In this document: piece after piece, positions 50,837 to 60,021 of the stretch
Layout of the letters: the number at the start of each line of letters is the position of its first letter
Position numbering within the stretch: the stretch's first letter is position 1
Source of the DNA: Mogibacterium sp.
GTDB lineage: Bacteria > Bacillota > Clostridia > Peptostreptococcales > Anaerovoracaceae
Direction of reading: 5' to 3'
Length of the DNA stretch: 64,000 nucleotides
NCBI GenBank assembly: GCA_017515425.1
Contig: JAFWFU010000053.1
Span: 1 to 64,000, forward strand
Translations under genes and position numbers: made by a program
Notes under the pieces: model-generated
What the model was told of the DNA's origin: nothing
Databases searched by the model: none
What the model saw: only the letters and a program-made list of their open reading frames with translations

Positions 50837-52408
50837 TCATACATAGTCATAGTCATCGGGGCCCTTAAACCATGTGTCCCGTCCAAGGTGGAGAAGGAAT
50901 GCCAATGCCGCGGCAATTATATAACCTATTGTATAAGGTGAAGTCGGGAAAAATCCCATCTCCGCGCTATGCATAAATCCAAATAGCGACAGAGCCGCGC
51001 CGACGAGCGACGTGATACCGACCTTGTCCAATCTATGGTCAATCATAAATGCCACCATGGTTCCCAAAATGATACCAATCAGGATTGCTCCCGCCTTGGT
51101 AGCGGGAACTCCGTTCCACATGACGCCCGCGTCCTTGATAACCTGCGTGAATTCCGCACCGTATTCGCTGAGTCCCGAGATCTGCACCTCAGTCGCTATC
51201 GCATAGTCGCTGGCGGCGCTGATCGCACCCGTAACCTGAGAATACAGATAGTCGCCGATAGGCGGAATCATAGCGACTGCAACAGCCGCAAAATGCTTGA
51301 CCTTGTTGTCCTTGAACGCCTGAGCCACCATGACTACCGCACACCATAGGAAGGTAATGGCGACGACCGCAGGCGGCACGATTGAATTGAGCAGAGAGAA
51401 CATACCGAGTATGCCCGCCAGCCCGAGAGCAACACCCGAAACGATTGAATAACCAATGCCCGCCTGAGATTTCTTGAGCCCCGCATGTCCGAGCCAAACC
51501 GTATTCGGCACAACTCCTCCGAAGAGAGCGGAAATCATAGTGCATATTCCGTCCGCGAACTGCGCCTCACGCACGCTGTAATTATCTCCGGCTGCGTTAG
51601 CGCCCTCGACATTGTCCATAGTCTCGATAAAATTATAGATTTCCACCGGAATGATTATCGTAAGGTAAGGCACGACTACCGCCATTCCGTTGATGACATT
51701 CTGAATGCTGTTGACCGGGTTCGGGAAGTAAAATCCAATCGTGGAGAAGTCCGGCGACGTTCTTCCAAGCAGAAGTGCGTAGATGATACCGCCCACAATG
51801 GCAACCACCATTGGCGGAATCTTCTTAGGAAAGAGGTATCCGCCGAAAAGTCCGATTGCAGCCACAAGCAACACAGGCAGACCTATCATTGGATCAGCGA
51901 GAATGTCAAATACGCCCTGAGTCGCCATCCATATAAATCCAATTCCCGCTACAGTGCCGAGAAGAGCCGCCCTCGGGATTCTCTTCTTCATCCACGGGCC
52001 TATAAATCCACCAACAAACTCTACGAATCCACCGATAAAGCATGCCGCCGCCGCCGCGCCCCATTCGAGTTGAGGGTCGTTCAGCGCATAGTGCAGAGGC
52101 GTAATTACGCCGTAGAGAATTACGAACATGGCAGGCGTTGAAATTCCTGACGGCAGAGCCGTTACGTCCGCACGCCCCTCCTGTTTCGACAGGCGATAGC
52201 CCATCCATGCGTAGTAGAAACAGCCGCACATCAGACCGATTGACAGGGCAGGTATGACATAGCCGTAAACCATATCCTCGGGCCACTCGCATACATAGAG
52301 CAGAGTGGCAATTACAATCAGATAATTGACGATATTGTTGGTAATCAGATAGGTAAGACCGCCTATGTCCCCCCTCTGAAAAAACGGTACCAATGACTTA
52401 TCTTTCAT
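50837..52408 (-). CDS. NCS2-family purine permease
   Basis: The 523-residue protein has about twelve or more membrane helices and belongs to the NCS2 (AzgA-like) nucleobase transporters. It contains GGLTYLITNNIVNYLIVIATL, ALPSGISTPAMF and ANAAGDNYSVREAQFADG-type segments. The ATG at 52408 has AAGGGGG nearby; the longer frame from 52465 lies in the adenine deaminase gene. Its place after two adenine deaminase genes implies uptake of adenine or another purine base. Confidence 0.9.
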   Translation of the reverse strand: MKDKSLVPFFQRGDIGGLTYLITNNIVNYLIVIATLLYVCEWPEDMVYGYVIPALSIGLMCGCFYYAWMGYRLSKQEGRADVTALPSGISTPAMFVILYGVITPLHYALNDPQLEWGAAAAACFIGGFVEFVGGFIGPWMKKRIPRAALLGTVAGIGFIWMATQGVFDILADPMIGLPVLLVAAIGLFGGYLFPKKIPPMVVAIVGGIIYALLLGRTSPDFSTIGFYFPNPVNSIQNVINGMAVVVPYLTIIIPVEIYNFIETMDNVEGANAAGDNYSVREAQFADGICTMISALFGGVVPNTVWLGHAGLKKSQAGIGYSIVSGVALGLAGILGMFSLLNSIVPPAVVAITFLWCAVVMVAQAFKDNKVKHFAAVAVAMIPPIGDYLYSQVTGAISAASDYAIATEVQISGLSEYGAEFTQVIKDAGVMWNGVPATKAGAILIGIILGTMVAFMIDHRLDKVGITSLVGAALSLFGFMHSAEMGFFPTSPYTIGYIIAAALAFLLHLGRDTWFKGPDDYDYV

Positions 52409-52421
52409 GGAGTCCCCCTTT

Positions 52422-54155
52422 CTACTCCGCCTCCAGCGGAATAAATGAAAATGTTGTAACATCAAACAATCCCACGTCCGTGAGTTTTATCTCCGGAATT
52501 ACCGGAAGCGACATGAAGCATAGTGTCGTAACAGGGTCGTAAGTCGGGTTGATTCCCATGACGCCGAACGCCACCTCGTCCACCTTGCTCAGCTCCGCGG
52601 AGAGCTCTTCGGTCGGCAAATCGCTCATAAGACCGCCGATAGGCATTGGCACTCTGTGAAGCACCTGCCCGTCCTTGACGAGAATGATTCCTCCCTCCTG
52701 TTTGATGAGCTCCTCTACAGCAAAGGTCATATCCTCGTCGCTCACACCCGTGACGACTATATTATGCGAATCATGCGCAATCGTCAGCGCAATCGCGCCC
52801 GCCTTTATCCCATATCCTCTGAGGAATCCGCAGGCTATATTCCCCGTATTGTGATGTCTCTCGATTACCGCGATTTTCACCAAATCCACCTCGGGATTGT
52901 AGATGAAATTGCCGTCTGAATCGAGCGAGATCTCCGCCACGTCTTTCTTCGAGAGGACGCCGCCCGGAACCAAATCAATCGTGTGAACCTTATTGCTCTT
53001 TAGGCTCAGTTTCAGCCTGTCAATGCTGAAATCCTTTACATGACAGGATCCGCGAACAGGCGCAATATCCTGTTTCTCCACAGGCAGCAGATATTTGCCG
53101 TTCTCAGCAACAAGCCTTCCTTCAATCAGCACCTTCTGCACGTCGAAGTTTTCCAAGTCTTTCAGAATGACTATATCCGCCCTCAGCCCCGGCGCGATCG
53201 CACCCCTGTCGTGGAGACGGAAGCATTCCGCAGCGTTGAGAGAAGCGAAGGTCAGAGACATGATCGGATCCACACCCGCGTCGCGAAGAATGCGAAGGTG
53301 CTCTTCGAGATGACCTTTTTCAACAATGGTATTTGCCTGTTTGTCGTCCGTGCAGAGCACGAGTCGGCGGGCGTTTTCCTTCGTAATGCCCTTTAGCAGC
53401 ACCTTGAGGTCATGGCATGAAGTGCCGTAACGCATGAGGATATACATTCCGCGGGAAATGCGATCCTCCATTTCTTTTATAGTGGCGCATTCATGGTCGT
53501 CATGCACGCCGGCGGCGACATAGGCGTTCAGGTCCTTTCCTTCGACATTGGGGCTATGCCCGTCGATAACCATGCCCTTTTCCTTCCCGAGAAGGATTTT
53601 GTCAATATCTGTGTCCGCGCAGCCTATAACGCCCGGATAATTCATAAACTCACCGATTCCCAATATGCGTTCGTCATCAATGAGCTCCCTCATCTCATTC
53701 GCCGTGAGAACTGCCCCGGCGTGCTCGAAAGGAGTCGCAGGCACGCAAGAGGGATACATATAGCGAATGTCCAGCACAGTCCGCTCAGAAGCGTCAATCA
53801 TATACCGCATTCCCGTATTGCCCGCTACATTGGCGATTTCATGGGGATCAGCTATGAGCGTCGTCGTTCCGTGAGGCACGCAGATTCGCCCCATCTCCTC
53901 AGGCGAAACATGGACGGATTCGATATGCATATGCCCGTCGATAAATCCAGGTGCAGCATAGCCGCCCTTAGCGTCAATCGTCTCCGCTCCCTCGTAGTCA
54001 CCAATACCGGCTATGAGTCCGTCGGCGATTGCAATATCGCCGTCGAGCAGTTTTCCGGTATAGACATCTACCACATGAGCGTTCTTAATGACTAAATCAG
54101 CCTTCTTTCTGCCTGCCGCCACCTCGATAAGATTTACAAGTTTCTCTTTTTTCAT
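52422..54155 (-). CDS. ade: adenine deaminase
   Basis: The 577-residue protein converts adenine to hypoxanthine and ammonia. It has the complete active-site set: GHMHIES, DPHEIANVAG, GEFMNYPGV, GHSPNVEG, DDHECA and CTDDKQ. The C-terminal domain carries IALTIAHDSHNIVV. GGAGGG precedes the ATG, which overlaps the upstream paralogue's stop by one base (TGATG). It is the second of two tandem paralogues and probably the main enzyme. Confidence 0.95.
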   Translation of the reverse strand: MKKEKLVNLIEVAAGRKKADLVIKNAHVVDVYTGKLLDGDIAIADGLIAGIGDYEGAETIDAKGGYAAPGFIDGHMHIESVHVSPEEMGRICVPHGTTTLIADPHEIANVAGNTGMRYMIDASERTVLDIRYMYPSCVPATPFEHAGAVLTANEMRELIDDERILGIGEFMNYPGVIGCADTDIDKILLGKEKGMVIDGHSPNVEGKDLNAYVAAGVHDDHECATIKEMEDRISRGMYILMRYGTSCHDLKVLLKGITKENARRLVLCTDDKQANTIVEKGHLEEHLRILRDAGVDPIMSLTFASLNAAECFRLHDRGAIAPGLRADIVILKDLENFDVQKVLIEGRLVAENGKYLLPVEKQDIAPVRGSCHVKDFSIDRLKLSLKSNKVHTIDLVPGGVLSKKDVAEISLDSDGNFIYNPEVDLVKIAVIERHHNTGNIACGFLRGYGIKAGAIALTIAHDSHNIVVTGVSDEDMTFAVEELIKQEGGIILVKDGQVLHRVPMPIGGLMSDLPTEELSAELSKVDEVAFGVMGINPTYDPVTTLCFMSLPVIPEIKLTDVGLFDVTTFSFIPLEAE

Positions 54156-55939
54156 CAATCGCCCTCCTCTCTCAGCTCTAATATCGGGTCATAAGTCGTA
54201 AGATTCAGATAATCCACCGGCCCTGCGTCCGTGATTGCATAGTCAGGAACCGCAGTAATCGGAAGGAAAAACATATACATCATAGGGTCTGGAAGCTCCG
54301 AGCCAATCCTGCGCGCCGCGTCGTCGATACGCTTTTCGGCTTCCACCATCTCCTCTGGTTCGAGGTCGCAAACTATGCCGCCGATAGGAAGCGGAAGGAA
54401 TTCAATGACCTCGCCGTCCTTGACTACGCATTGTCCGCCGCCCTCTTTTATAAGGTGGTTTGCCGCCACCGACATATCCTCAGCGCTAGAGCCCATTACA
54501 ATGAGGTCGTTATCGTCCGGCGCATTGGTGGACGCCATGGCGCCATGCAGCCCCCAGCCCGTACAGAAGGCGAGGGATTTGTTTCCATTCTTGCCGAAGC
54601 GCTCCAGCACAGAAACCATAATGCAGTCCTTCTCAGTATCAGGCTGGACTATCCCGTCCTTTACGTCCAGCTCCACATCTAACCTTTTACGGACGAAAGG
54701 CCCCTCGCTCTTAATCGAAAGCACCTTCGCCTTGCCATTTTTAATCGGAACCTTGTATTCAAAATCTTCCTTTGTCGTCATCTTGCATTTGAGCTCGCCG
54801 ATAAAGATGTCGCTATGCTTCGGCGGGTTGAGCTCATAGCTTATCTTTCCGTTTTCAGCGACCATTCTGCCGTTCGTCATAACGCGCTTTACGTTGAATT
54901 CCTCAAGAGAATCTATGAAGAGAATATCCGCAATGCGTCCCGGGCAGATTGAGCCAATCAGATGATCTATCCTATAGGCTTCCGCACTGTTGATAGTAGC
55001 CATCTGAATAGCCGTAATAGGTTCAATTCCCGCCTTTATAGCGAGGCGAACCACATTGTCCAAATGCCCTCTGGTCGCAATATCCGTCGCCGTCACATCA
55101 TCGGTGCAGAAGCTGGTGCGTCTGGCGAGGTAAGGATTGACCTCTGTAATCGCTCGGATATTTTCCGCGAGGAAATGAGTCACACAGGATTCCCTTATCA
55201 GCATATGCATTCCTTTACGCATTTTTTCGACGACTTCCTCGTGGCTATAGCTCTCGTGATCGAGCCTCACCCCGCCGCAGAGAATTCCGTTCAGACGGTT
55301 TCCCACGGCAAAAGGAGCACAGCCAAAAACAGGAAGTCGATTGTTATACGCTGCCGCCATGGCACCGAGCGTATCCTCGTCTTCCTCAAGTACAAATTCC
55401 GTTACGGTTTCCCAGACGCCGAAGCATTCCTCCCATTTCTGGACAACCTCATGGACTTCCTTAGTCATATTAAAATTGATAGTTGATTTGGGAACGGTAT
55501 AGGGCGAAGTATAGGGTGCGCCCCAAAAGACTTTGAGCGGACTTTTTCTCGCTTCGTCCTGAATCTCTTTGAGTCCGTCAAGGTCAGAGACGCTCAAATA
55601 CTCATCAAGTCCGGAGATCATGCTCGTCGTTCCGTGCGGGACGACAGCCTTCGCATAGCTCGTAATGCTCATCTTGCTGCATTCGCTGTGGATATGCCCG
55701 TCAATGAGCCCCGGCGTCAGATACATTCCCTCGGCGTCTATGATTTCCGTCTCAGGACCGACATAGTCCTCGACGTCCCCCACAGCCGAAATCATATCCT
55801 TGTAGACAGCAATATCTGCATTATAGATTTCCTTAGTCATAACATTGACTAATTTGCCGCCGCGTATGATTTTTTCCGCAGGAATCGCCGCCCTTCCGGC
55901 GCGAATCCGTTCTTTGAGTTCATCTATAGTTCGTGCCAT
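54155..55939 (-). CDS. adenine deaminase-like amidohydrolase, altered site
   Basis: The 594-residue protein shares the fold and C-terminal domain of adenine deaminase, but its active site differs. GHIHSECS replaces GHMHIES. GLDEYLSV stands where DPHEIANV is expected. FGCAPF replaces the GHSP histidine site. LDHESY and CTDDV remain. It keeps some metal ligands and may act on another purine or be a poor deaminase. It leads the operon, followed by the canonical ade and the NCS2 permease. Confidence 0.85.
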   Translation of the reverse strand: MARTIDELKERIRAGRAAIPAEKIIRGGKLVNVMTKEIYNADIAVYKDMISAVGDVEDYVGPETEIIDAEGMYLTPGLIDGHIHSECSKMSITSYAKAVVPHGTTSMISGLDEYLSVSDLDGLKEIQDEARKSPLKVFWGAPYTSPYTVPKSTINFNMTKEVHEVVQKWEECFGVWETVTEFVLEEDEDTLGAMAAAYNNRLPVFGCAPFAVGNRLNGILCGGVRLDHESYSHEEVVEKMRKGMHMLIRESCVTHFLAENIRAITEVNPYLARRTSFCTDDVTATDIATRGHLDNVVRLAIKAGIEPITAIQMATINSAEAYRIDHLIGSICPGRIADILFIDSLEEFNVKRVMTNGRMVAENGKISYELNPPKHSDIFIGELKCKMTTKEDFEYKVPIKNGKAKVLSIKSEGPFVRKRLDVELDVKDGIVQPDTEKDCIMVSVLERFGKNGNKSLAFCTGWGLHGAMASTNAPDDNDLIVMGSSAEDMSVAANHLIKEGGGQCVVKDGEVIEFLPLPIGGIVCDLEPEEMVEAEKRIDDAARRIGSELPDPMMYMFFLPITAVPDYAITDAGPVDYLNLTTYDPILELREEGD

Positions 55940-55975
55940 ATCTTCCCTCCTTCTGCCATCATCTGCTTTTTTGTT

Positions 55976-56028
55976 TTAAAAAACACAGGAGAGGCTGCTG
56001 CGCAAAGTCAGGTTTCCCGTCCTGTGTT
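55976..56028 (-). promoter_or_regulatory. leader terminator hairpin (attenuator candidate)
   Basis: On the minus strand AACACAGGA (56028-56020) and TCCTGTGTT (55990-55982) form a perfect nine-bp stem followed by a T run. The 29-base interior includes CGGGAAACCTGAC and GCGCAGCAGCC. The hairpin lies after a good promoter and before the first deaminase gene, so it may act as a regulated terminator. It is not a recognisable purine riboswitch. Confidence 0.6.
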
Positions 56029-56057
56029 AAGTCGAATTTTCTATTCAATTTTGATAT

Positions 56058-56086
56058 TTAATACCACAACTCGCGTTATTTGTCAA
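56058..56086 (-). promoter_or_regulatory. promoter of the adenine deaminase operon
   Basis: TTGACA (56081-56086) and TATTAA (56058-56063) on the minus strand are spaced by 17 bp, about 120 bp upstream of the first deaminase gene. Confidence 0.65.
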
Positions 56087-56159
56087 GGCGCAGAGTCGGA
56101 TATTTTCGCATGTTATTGACAGTCGCCGAGCTGGATAATTGCAGTTTATACGGACGTGA

Positions 56160-57458
56160 TTAGAATTGCATACTTACGTTATTATCAGATGAAATATAGT
56201 TGTTGCTGACTTCGTTTATTGCTGATGCAAGCCTGCAAGCTGACACATGGTCGTTCGCGATACTTCTGGACATTCTCCGCAGTTTGCATGAGATTAGAAA
56301 GCCGGAAACAGCGCTATAATGTAGGTTCCCTGCTATTGCGTCCACTTCTTCGGCAATGTCACGAATACGAGATGAGGCTCGTCTGAATTCATCGCTTACT
56401 TCCGTCAGGGCTGCTGGGTTTACATAATACTCGGCAGGAACTTCTATAAGGCTGTGATAAATCGAGCCGATTTTCGTCAAAATAGCCGCAGACACCACCG
56501 TTGAAGCCAATAATATAATTCTTATCGGCAGCGGTATCAACACCGAATCTAGGATTTCAAAATGTTTTGAAGCGTAGTCCAAACTTCTGGCAAGTGGATC
56601 CCTCTCTCCATCAATTACTTCGCCATTTACTAAAACTAAATTTGTAACCTCGTGTCTATGGGCTAAGTTTTCTATCTCAGTTCCCTGCATATCCGGCGTA
56701 TCAGCGAATACAACTCTGTAATTTGATCCCGGAAGGGGAAAGAGCAGCGCGCCCACAGCGCTCCATGCGCAGTGGTCGACCTTCCCAGACATTGCGTTTA
56801 TCGCACTCGCATGTGTAAGAATGTATTCTTCGGAATAGCCCGGGCCATCAAAATTTACACATCTTCCGATCTTATCTCTCATTCCCCCGGATGCCGTAAT
56901 AATAGCATGTTCAGCAAGATTGCCACCAAGCGAATGCCCTGTAGCATCAAATGAATCATATCTATCTCCGTATTGCTCGTATAGACGATTCATATATGCT
57001 TCGGCATCTTTCTGCTGCCAAGTCTCCGTGCTGTTATGCAAGCCTAAATCTGCAAGTCCCCAGTCTTTCAGTGCGGAGATGTCATCATAGCTCTCACTCC
57101 CCCTGAACCCAACAATAGCATCTCCATCTCCGGTTTCAATAAGGGAAGCATACATTCCAGATTCAAATATCTGTCCGCCCGAGCTGTGATCACAAGCGTC
57201 TACGACTGCCCAGCTTTCCCATTCAACATTTTTGAAGTCTTCTCTGCTTGTAATCTGCTCAATATTATAAATCGTATTAAGTTGTCTCTGTTGCTGCGAT
57301 GTTAGGCCTCCGTTTGCTTTCATATGTTCAAGAGAGGCTTTCTGTCCGTTTATCCATGACGAAACGTTAACCGAATCCCCATTTTTATTGGGATTGATAT
57401 TCAGGTATGCTATTTGTGTTGCCAGCAATAGTTCTGCATCAGAATGTGCGCTTTTCAT
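56160..57458 (-). CDS. T7SS lipase effector candidate (lipase first, helical tail)
   Basis: The 432-residue protein has an N-terminal alpha/beta hydrolase of lipase class 3/DUF2974 type, with VGFRGSESYDDISALKDWG and the nucleophile elbow ATGHSLGGN (about residues 182-190). A hydrophobic pair of helices follows (about 300-325). The C-terminal 90 residues are helical and resemble WXG100/LXG hairpins, with LTEVSDEFRRASSRIRDIA. This order, toxin first and targeting helices last, is that of the staphylococcal T7SS lipase TslA. Its start overlaps the lipoprotein gene by four bases. Confidence 0.75.
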   Translation of the reverse strand: MKSAHSDAELLLATQIAYLNINPNKNGDSVNVSSWINGQKASLEHMKANGGLTSQQQRQLNTIYNIEQITSREDFKNVEWESWAVVDACDHSSGGQIFESGMYASLIETGDGDAIVGFRGSESYDDISALKDWGLADLGLHNSTETWQQKDAEAYMNRLYEQYGDRYDSFDATGHSLGGNLAEHAIITASGGMRDKIGRCVNFDGPGYSEEYILTHASAINAMSGKVDHCAWSAVGALLFPLPGSNYRVVFADTPDMQGTEIENLAHRHEVTNLVLVNGEVIDGERDPLARSLDYASKHFEILDSVLIPLPIRIILLASTVVSAAILTKIGSIYHSLIEVPAEYYVNPAALTEVSDEFRRASSRIRDIAEEVDAIAGNLHYSAVSGFLISCKLRRMSRSIANDHVSACRLASAINEVSNNYISSDNNVSMQF

Positions 57459-58168
57459 ATTCCAAGCTCCTTTCTAAGCTCATCTATAGCAGGAACCTCC
57501 GCAGCGCTTAAGTCAATCAACATACGGCGCCCATCCACCATTATTTCGTGTACGATGTCTGAATTTAAATCGTCGATACTCTCTATTTCACCTTGAAGTA
57601 TGCTCATTTCCTTTGCACTGATGACAATAGGATTTATAGATCCATTAGTTATACCAAGATTCTTTATCTCAGCTATTGCATTATGTAGTGCTGCTGCATC
57701 TGCGCCTTCTGCCGCAATAAAAACCACTATGTCAAATCTGTCCTCAGGATTATCCTCCAAATGCTTTTGAGGCGTGGTGTCAAGCGATTCATCAATCGTA
57801 TATTCCAATATATTCTTTGTAAAAACATAATAGTCGCCACTATAATCCTTCATCAGCAACTCCACTTTATCGCTTATTTCGTGGCATATCTTCTTTACTA
57901 TGTAATTGTCCGACAGAGCCGTGCCGTCATTATTCATTTCCGCACGGATAATAATATCCGGTCTCGTGCTCGGTCTAAGCCATGCATAGAAACATTCATC
58001 ATCTATCGCTCTTGTCTCAACGGCATTAAAGCTCTCATCATATTTTGCTCTAAGAGCCTCCTCAGCTGTGGTAATCATTGATTTTTCACTCATTTTCTGA
58101 CATCCTCCCGTGGTTATCAAGATAAGCAGCAATACCAGCAAAGCTGCCGTCCTCTTTATGGCAAGCAT
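57455..58168 (-). CDS. lipoprotein, candidate immunity to the lipase
   Basis: The 237-residue protein has a lipoprotein signal peptide ending in TTGGCQ (about Cys23). The exported part is alpha/beta and not recognised. It overlaps the lipase gene by four bases. In the staphylococcal TslA system the immunity protein is also a lipoprotein encoded beside the lipase, so an immunity role is inferred from context. Confidence 0.7.
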   Translation of the reverse strand: MLAIKRTAALLVLLLILITTGGCQKMSEKSMITTAEEALRAKYDESFNAVETRAIDDECFYAWLRPSTRPDIIIRAEMNNDGTALSDNYIVKKICHEISDKVELLMKDYSGDYYVFTKNILEYTIDESLDTTPQKHLEDNPEDRFDIVVFIAAEGADAAALHNAIAEIKNLGITNGSINPIVISAKEMSILQGEIESIDDLNSDIVHEIMVDGRRMLIDLSAAEVPAIDELRKELGI

Positions 58169-58171
58169 ATC

Positions 58172-58471
58172 CTATCCTCCTATAATACTCAGCAAAGTCA
58201 TCTCCGTCCTATAGTATTCCCTAGCGGCAAGTCTCAGTAATCCAGCACAGATTTCCAATTTATAGGCATTTGCTTTTACCTTCTCCGCATATTGAGTATT
58301 CTTTTTGCTGAATTCATTCTTTGCATACCCTTCCCATCCAGAATGCGTGCAGGCAGCTACGCTTTCTTCCACTTCGCTTGCAATAGATTTCAGACTTTTG
58401 GCGAGTTCCTCAAGTCTTGCAGCCTTTGTAAGGGTGTCGCGATAATTCATATATATTTGTTCTCTGGACAT
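58172..58471 (-). CDS. WXG100-family protein 5
   Basis: The 99-residue protein is two helices around a WEG turn (HSGWEGYAKNEF, about 41-52), the WXG100/Lap layout of T7SS substrates and partners. It ends in YYRTEMTLLSIIGG. It is just upstream of the lipoprotein and lipase genes and may be the targeting partner of the lipase. Confidence 0.85.
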   Translation of the reverse strand: MSREQIYMNYRDTLTKAARLEELAKSLKSIASEVEESVAACTHSGWEGYAKNEFSKKNTQYAEKVKANAYKLEICAGLLRLAAREYYRTEMTLLSIIGG

Positions 58472-58498
58472 ATCATATATCTCCTTTGGACTGTCTCC

Positions 58499-58810
58499 CT
58501 AGACAATTACATCCGATCGCAATGCTTGAGTGGATTCATAAATCTCTTGCTCACTTTCCTCATATATTCCCGCAATTATTTGCAACGCTCGAATGTTTCC
58601 TCTGAAACTATTAAGTGCTGATTCAATTCTTTCCTTTTTTCTGCTATAGCTGCCATAATAAGCCTCTTGCCCTGCCCCTTCCCAGAACTGAGATGAGCTG
58701 CTTACTATTGTCTCCACTTTTCCAAAATGCTTATCTACAGCATTTATATATTTTGTGGCTTCTTCGGTAGCCAGCACGAGTCGCTCTGTAGAAACCTTTA
58801 TCTTCATCAC
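58499..58810 (-). CDS. WXG100-family protein 4
   Basis: The 103-residue protein has a WEG turn (SSQFWEGAGQEAYYG, about 38-52) between two helices. It ends YESTQALRSDVIV, a tail shared with the paralogue at 59216. It is likely a secreted T7SS substrate or partner. Confidence 0.88.
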   Translation of the reverse strand: MMKIKVSTERLVLATEEATKYINAVDKHFGKVETIVSSSSQFWEGAGQEAYYGSYSRKKERIESALNSFRGNIRALQIIAGIYEESEQEIYESTQALRSDVIV

Positions 58811-58821
58811 TCAACCTCACT

Positions 58822-59124
58822 CTATATTCTGACTCTTCTTATATTATTGCGGTTGTCGTTTTCGCACTGTCGATACAGCGATTCCGCTTTACTTAAATCT
58901 GAAAGATAATTTGATAAGAACCTGCATACTTCATCCATTTCCTTCATGGATTCATTTACACTGTTTTGAAATGAACTCCAAGCCGGGCCTTCCCAACACG
59001 TCGCCAAATCCCGCATTGCATCAGCAAGCTTGTTGACATCAGCCTGCATATCGTCAATTTTTGTATCAATTCTGCTCCGGTCTCTCTTCATTTTATCCGC
59101 AGACACCCTTATTACCTTGCTCAT
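58822..59124 (-). CDS. WXG100-family protein 3
   Basis: The 100-residue protein has a WEG turn (TCWEGPAWSSFQ, about 43-54) and an arginine-rich C-terminus (NNIRRVRI). It is part of the run of five WXG100 genes, 11 bp from the next. Confidence 0.88.
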   Translation of the reverse strand: MSKVIRVSADKMKRDRSRIDTKIDDMQADVNKLADAMRDLATCWEGPAWSSFQNSVNESMKEMDEVCRFLSNYLSDLSKAESLYRQCENDNRNNIRRVRI

Positions 59125-59215
59125 TTCTTGCTCCCATTACTAAGCTTTAAGTTTTAAGAAATGAGACGGCAATTACGCACCGCCTCATCTCTCTTCACAC
59201 TCTTTATATTTTGCT

Positions 59216-59536
59216 TTAAACAATCACATCCGATGAAAGACTCTGTGTTGTCTCTGTTATCTGCTGCTCTGTCGACATATAGGTCTGAGCCATAGTGTTC
59301 AAATCTTCAACATGTTCACTAATCATATTCAGCATTCTCTGAATATCGTCGCGAAGTCCGTTAAACTTTGATACATATGCTGCGCCTGCCTCGCCGACCC
59401 ATGTGCTCGGAAGCCCGTTTATCAAATCCATCATCTCTGAGGTAAGGTTTCCAATCTGAGTTCCTTCACTTCTGAACTCACTTGCTGTGTTCATCAATAT
59501 TTCTGGTGTTACTTTAATAATTCCTTCCATTGCCAT
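59216..59536 (-). CDS. WXG100-family protein 2
   Basis: The 106-residue protein has WVG (STWVGEAGAAYVSKF, about 46-60). Its tail includes YMSTEQQ, close to the YxxxD/E export signal, and ends SSDVIV. It is an EsxA/B-like protein. Confidence 0.9.
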   Translation of the reverse strand: MAMEGIIKVTPEILMNTASEFRSEGTQIGNLTSEMMDLINGLPSTWVGEAGAAYVSKFNGLRDDIQRMLNMISEHVEDLNTMAQTYMSTEQQITETTQSLSSDVIV

Positions 59537-59589
59537 GCCTCCTTATTCCTACTTGAATTCCTTCTATGCCTGCAATCTTCAGTTTGTAA

Positions 59590-59889
59590 TCAGTAGCGCC
59601 TTGTCGTAGCTACATCCACATTCCGGCTTTCCGCAATCTGATACTTCTCAACAGCATTGATAAGAACCTGTACATACATAGCAACTGCGTTGTAGAAATT
59701 GTGCATCTGCGTTACGTCGTTTGTAAATGCGGTGTGGAACTGTGTCCTTGCCTCTCCTTCCCACATGCCGTTGAGAGCGCCCTCTGTTTCCTCAAGCGTA
59801 CCAACCTGATTGTAGAACTGCTGGTTAAGAGCATTTAGCTCCTCTGCTTTAGAGTTGAGTTCTGATATTATTACACTTAATTCTGCCAT
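59590..59889 (-). CDS. WXG100-family protein 1
   Basis: The 99-residue protein has WEG (NGMWEGEARTQFHTAF, about 40-55) and YQIAESRN near the end, matching YxxxD/E loosely. It is the first of the five and is separated by about 130 bp from the FHA part, with AAGGAGGAAG before the ATG. It may be the main EsxA-like protein. Confidence 0.9.
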   Translation of the reverse strand: MAELSVIISELNSKAEELNALNQQFYNQVGTLEETEGALNGMWEGEARTQFHTAFTNDVTQMHNFYNAVAMYVQVLINAVEKYQIAESRNVDVATTRRY

Positions 59890-60021
59890 ATCTTCCTCCT
59901 TGAATTATTATCCTGTGATTCGGAACTCTGTGGTTCCTGCTGACAATTAGATAATAGCGATAATTATCTTTTGTGGATGCTTTTCTGACGAACTGCACTT
60001 TTCCCCGAATGAACGACCTTG

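Noticed and set aside
56029..56057. Purine riboswitch in the adenine deaminase leader
   Set aside because: The conserved three-way-junction bases of the purine aptamer were looked for on both strands and not found; only an unassigned hairpin is present.
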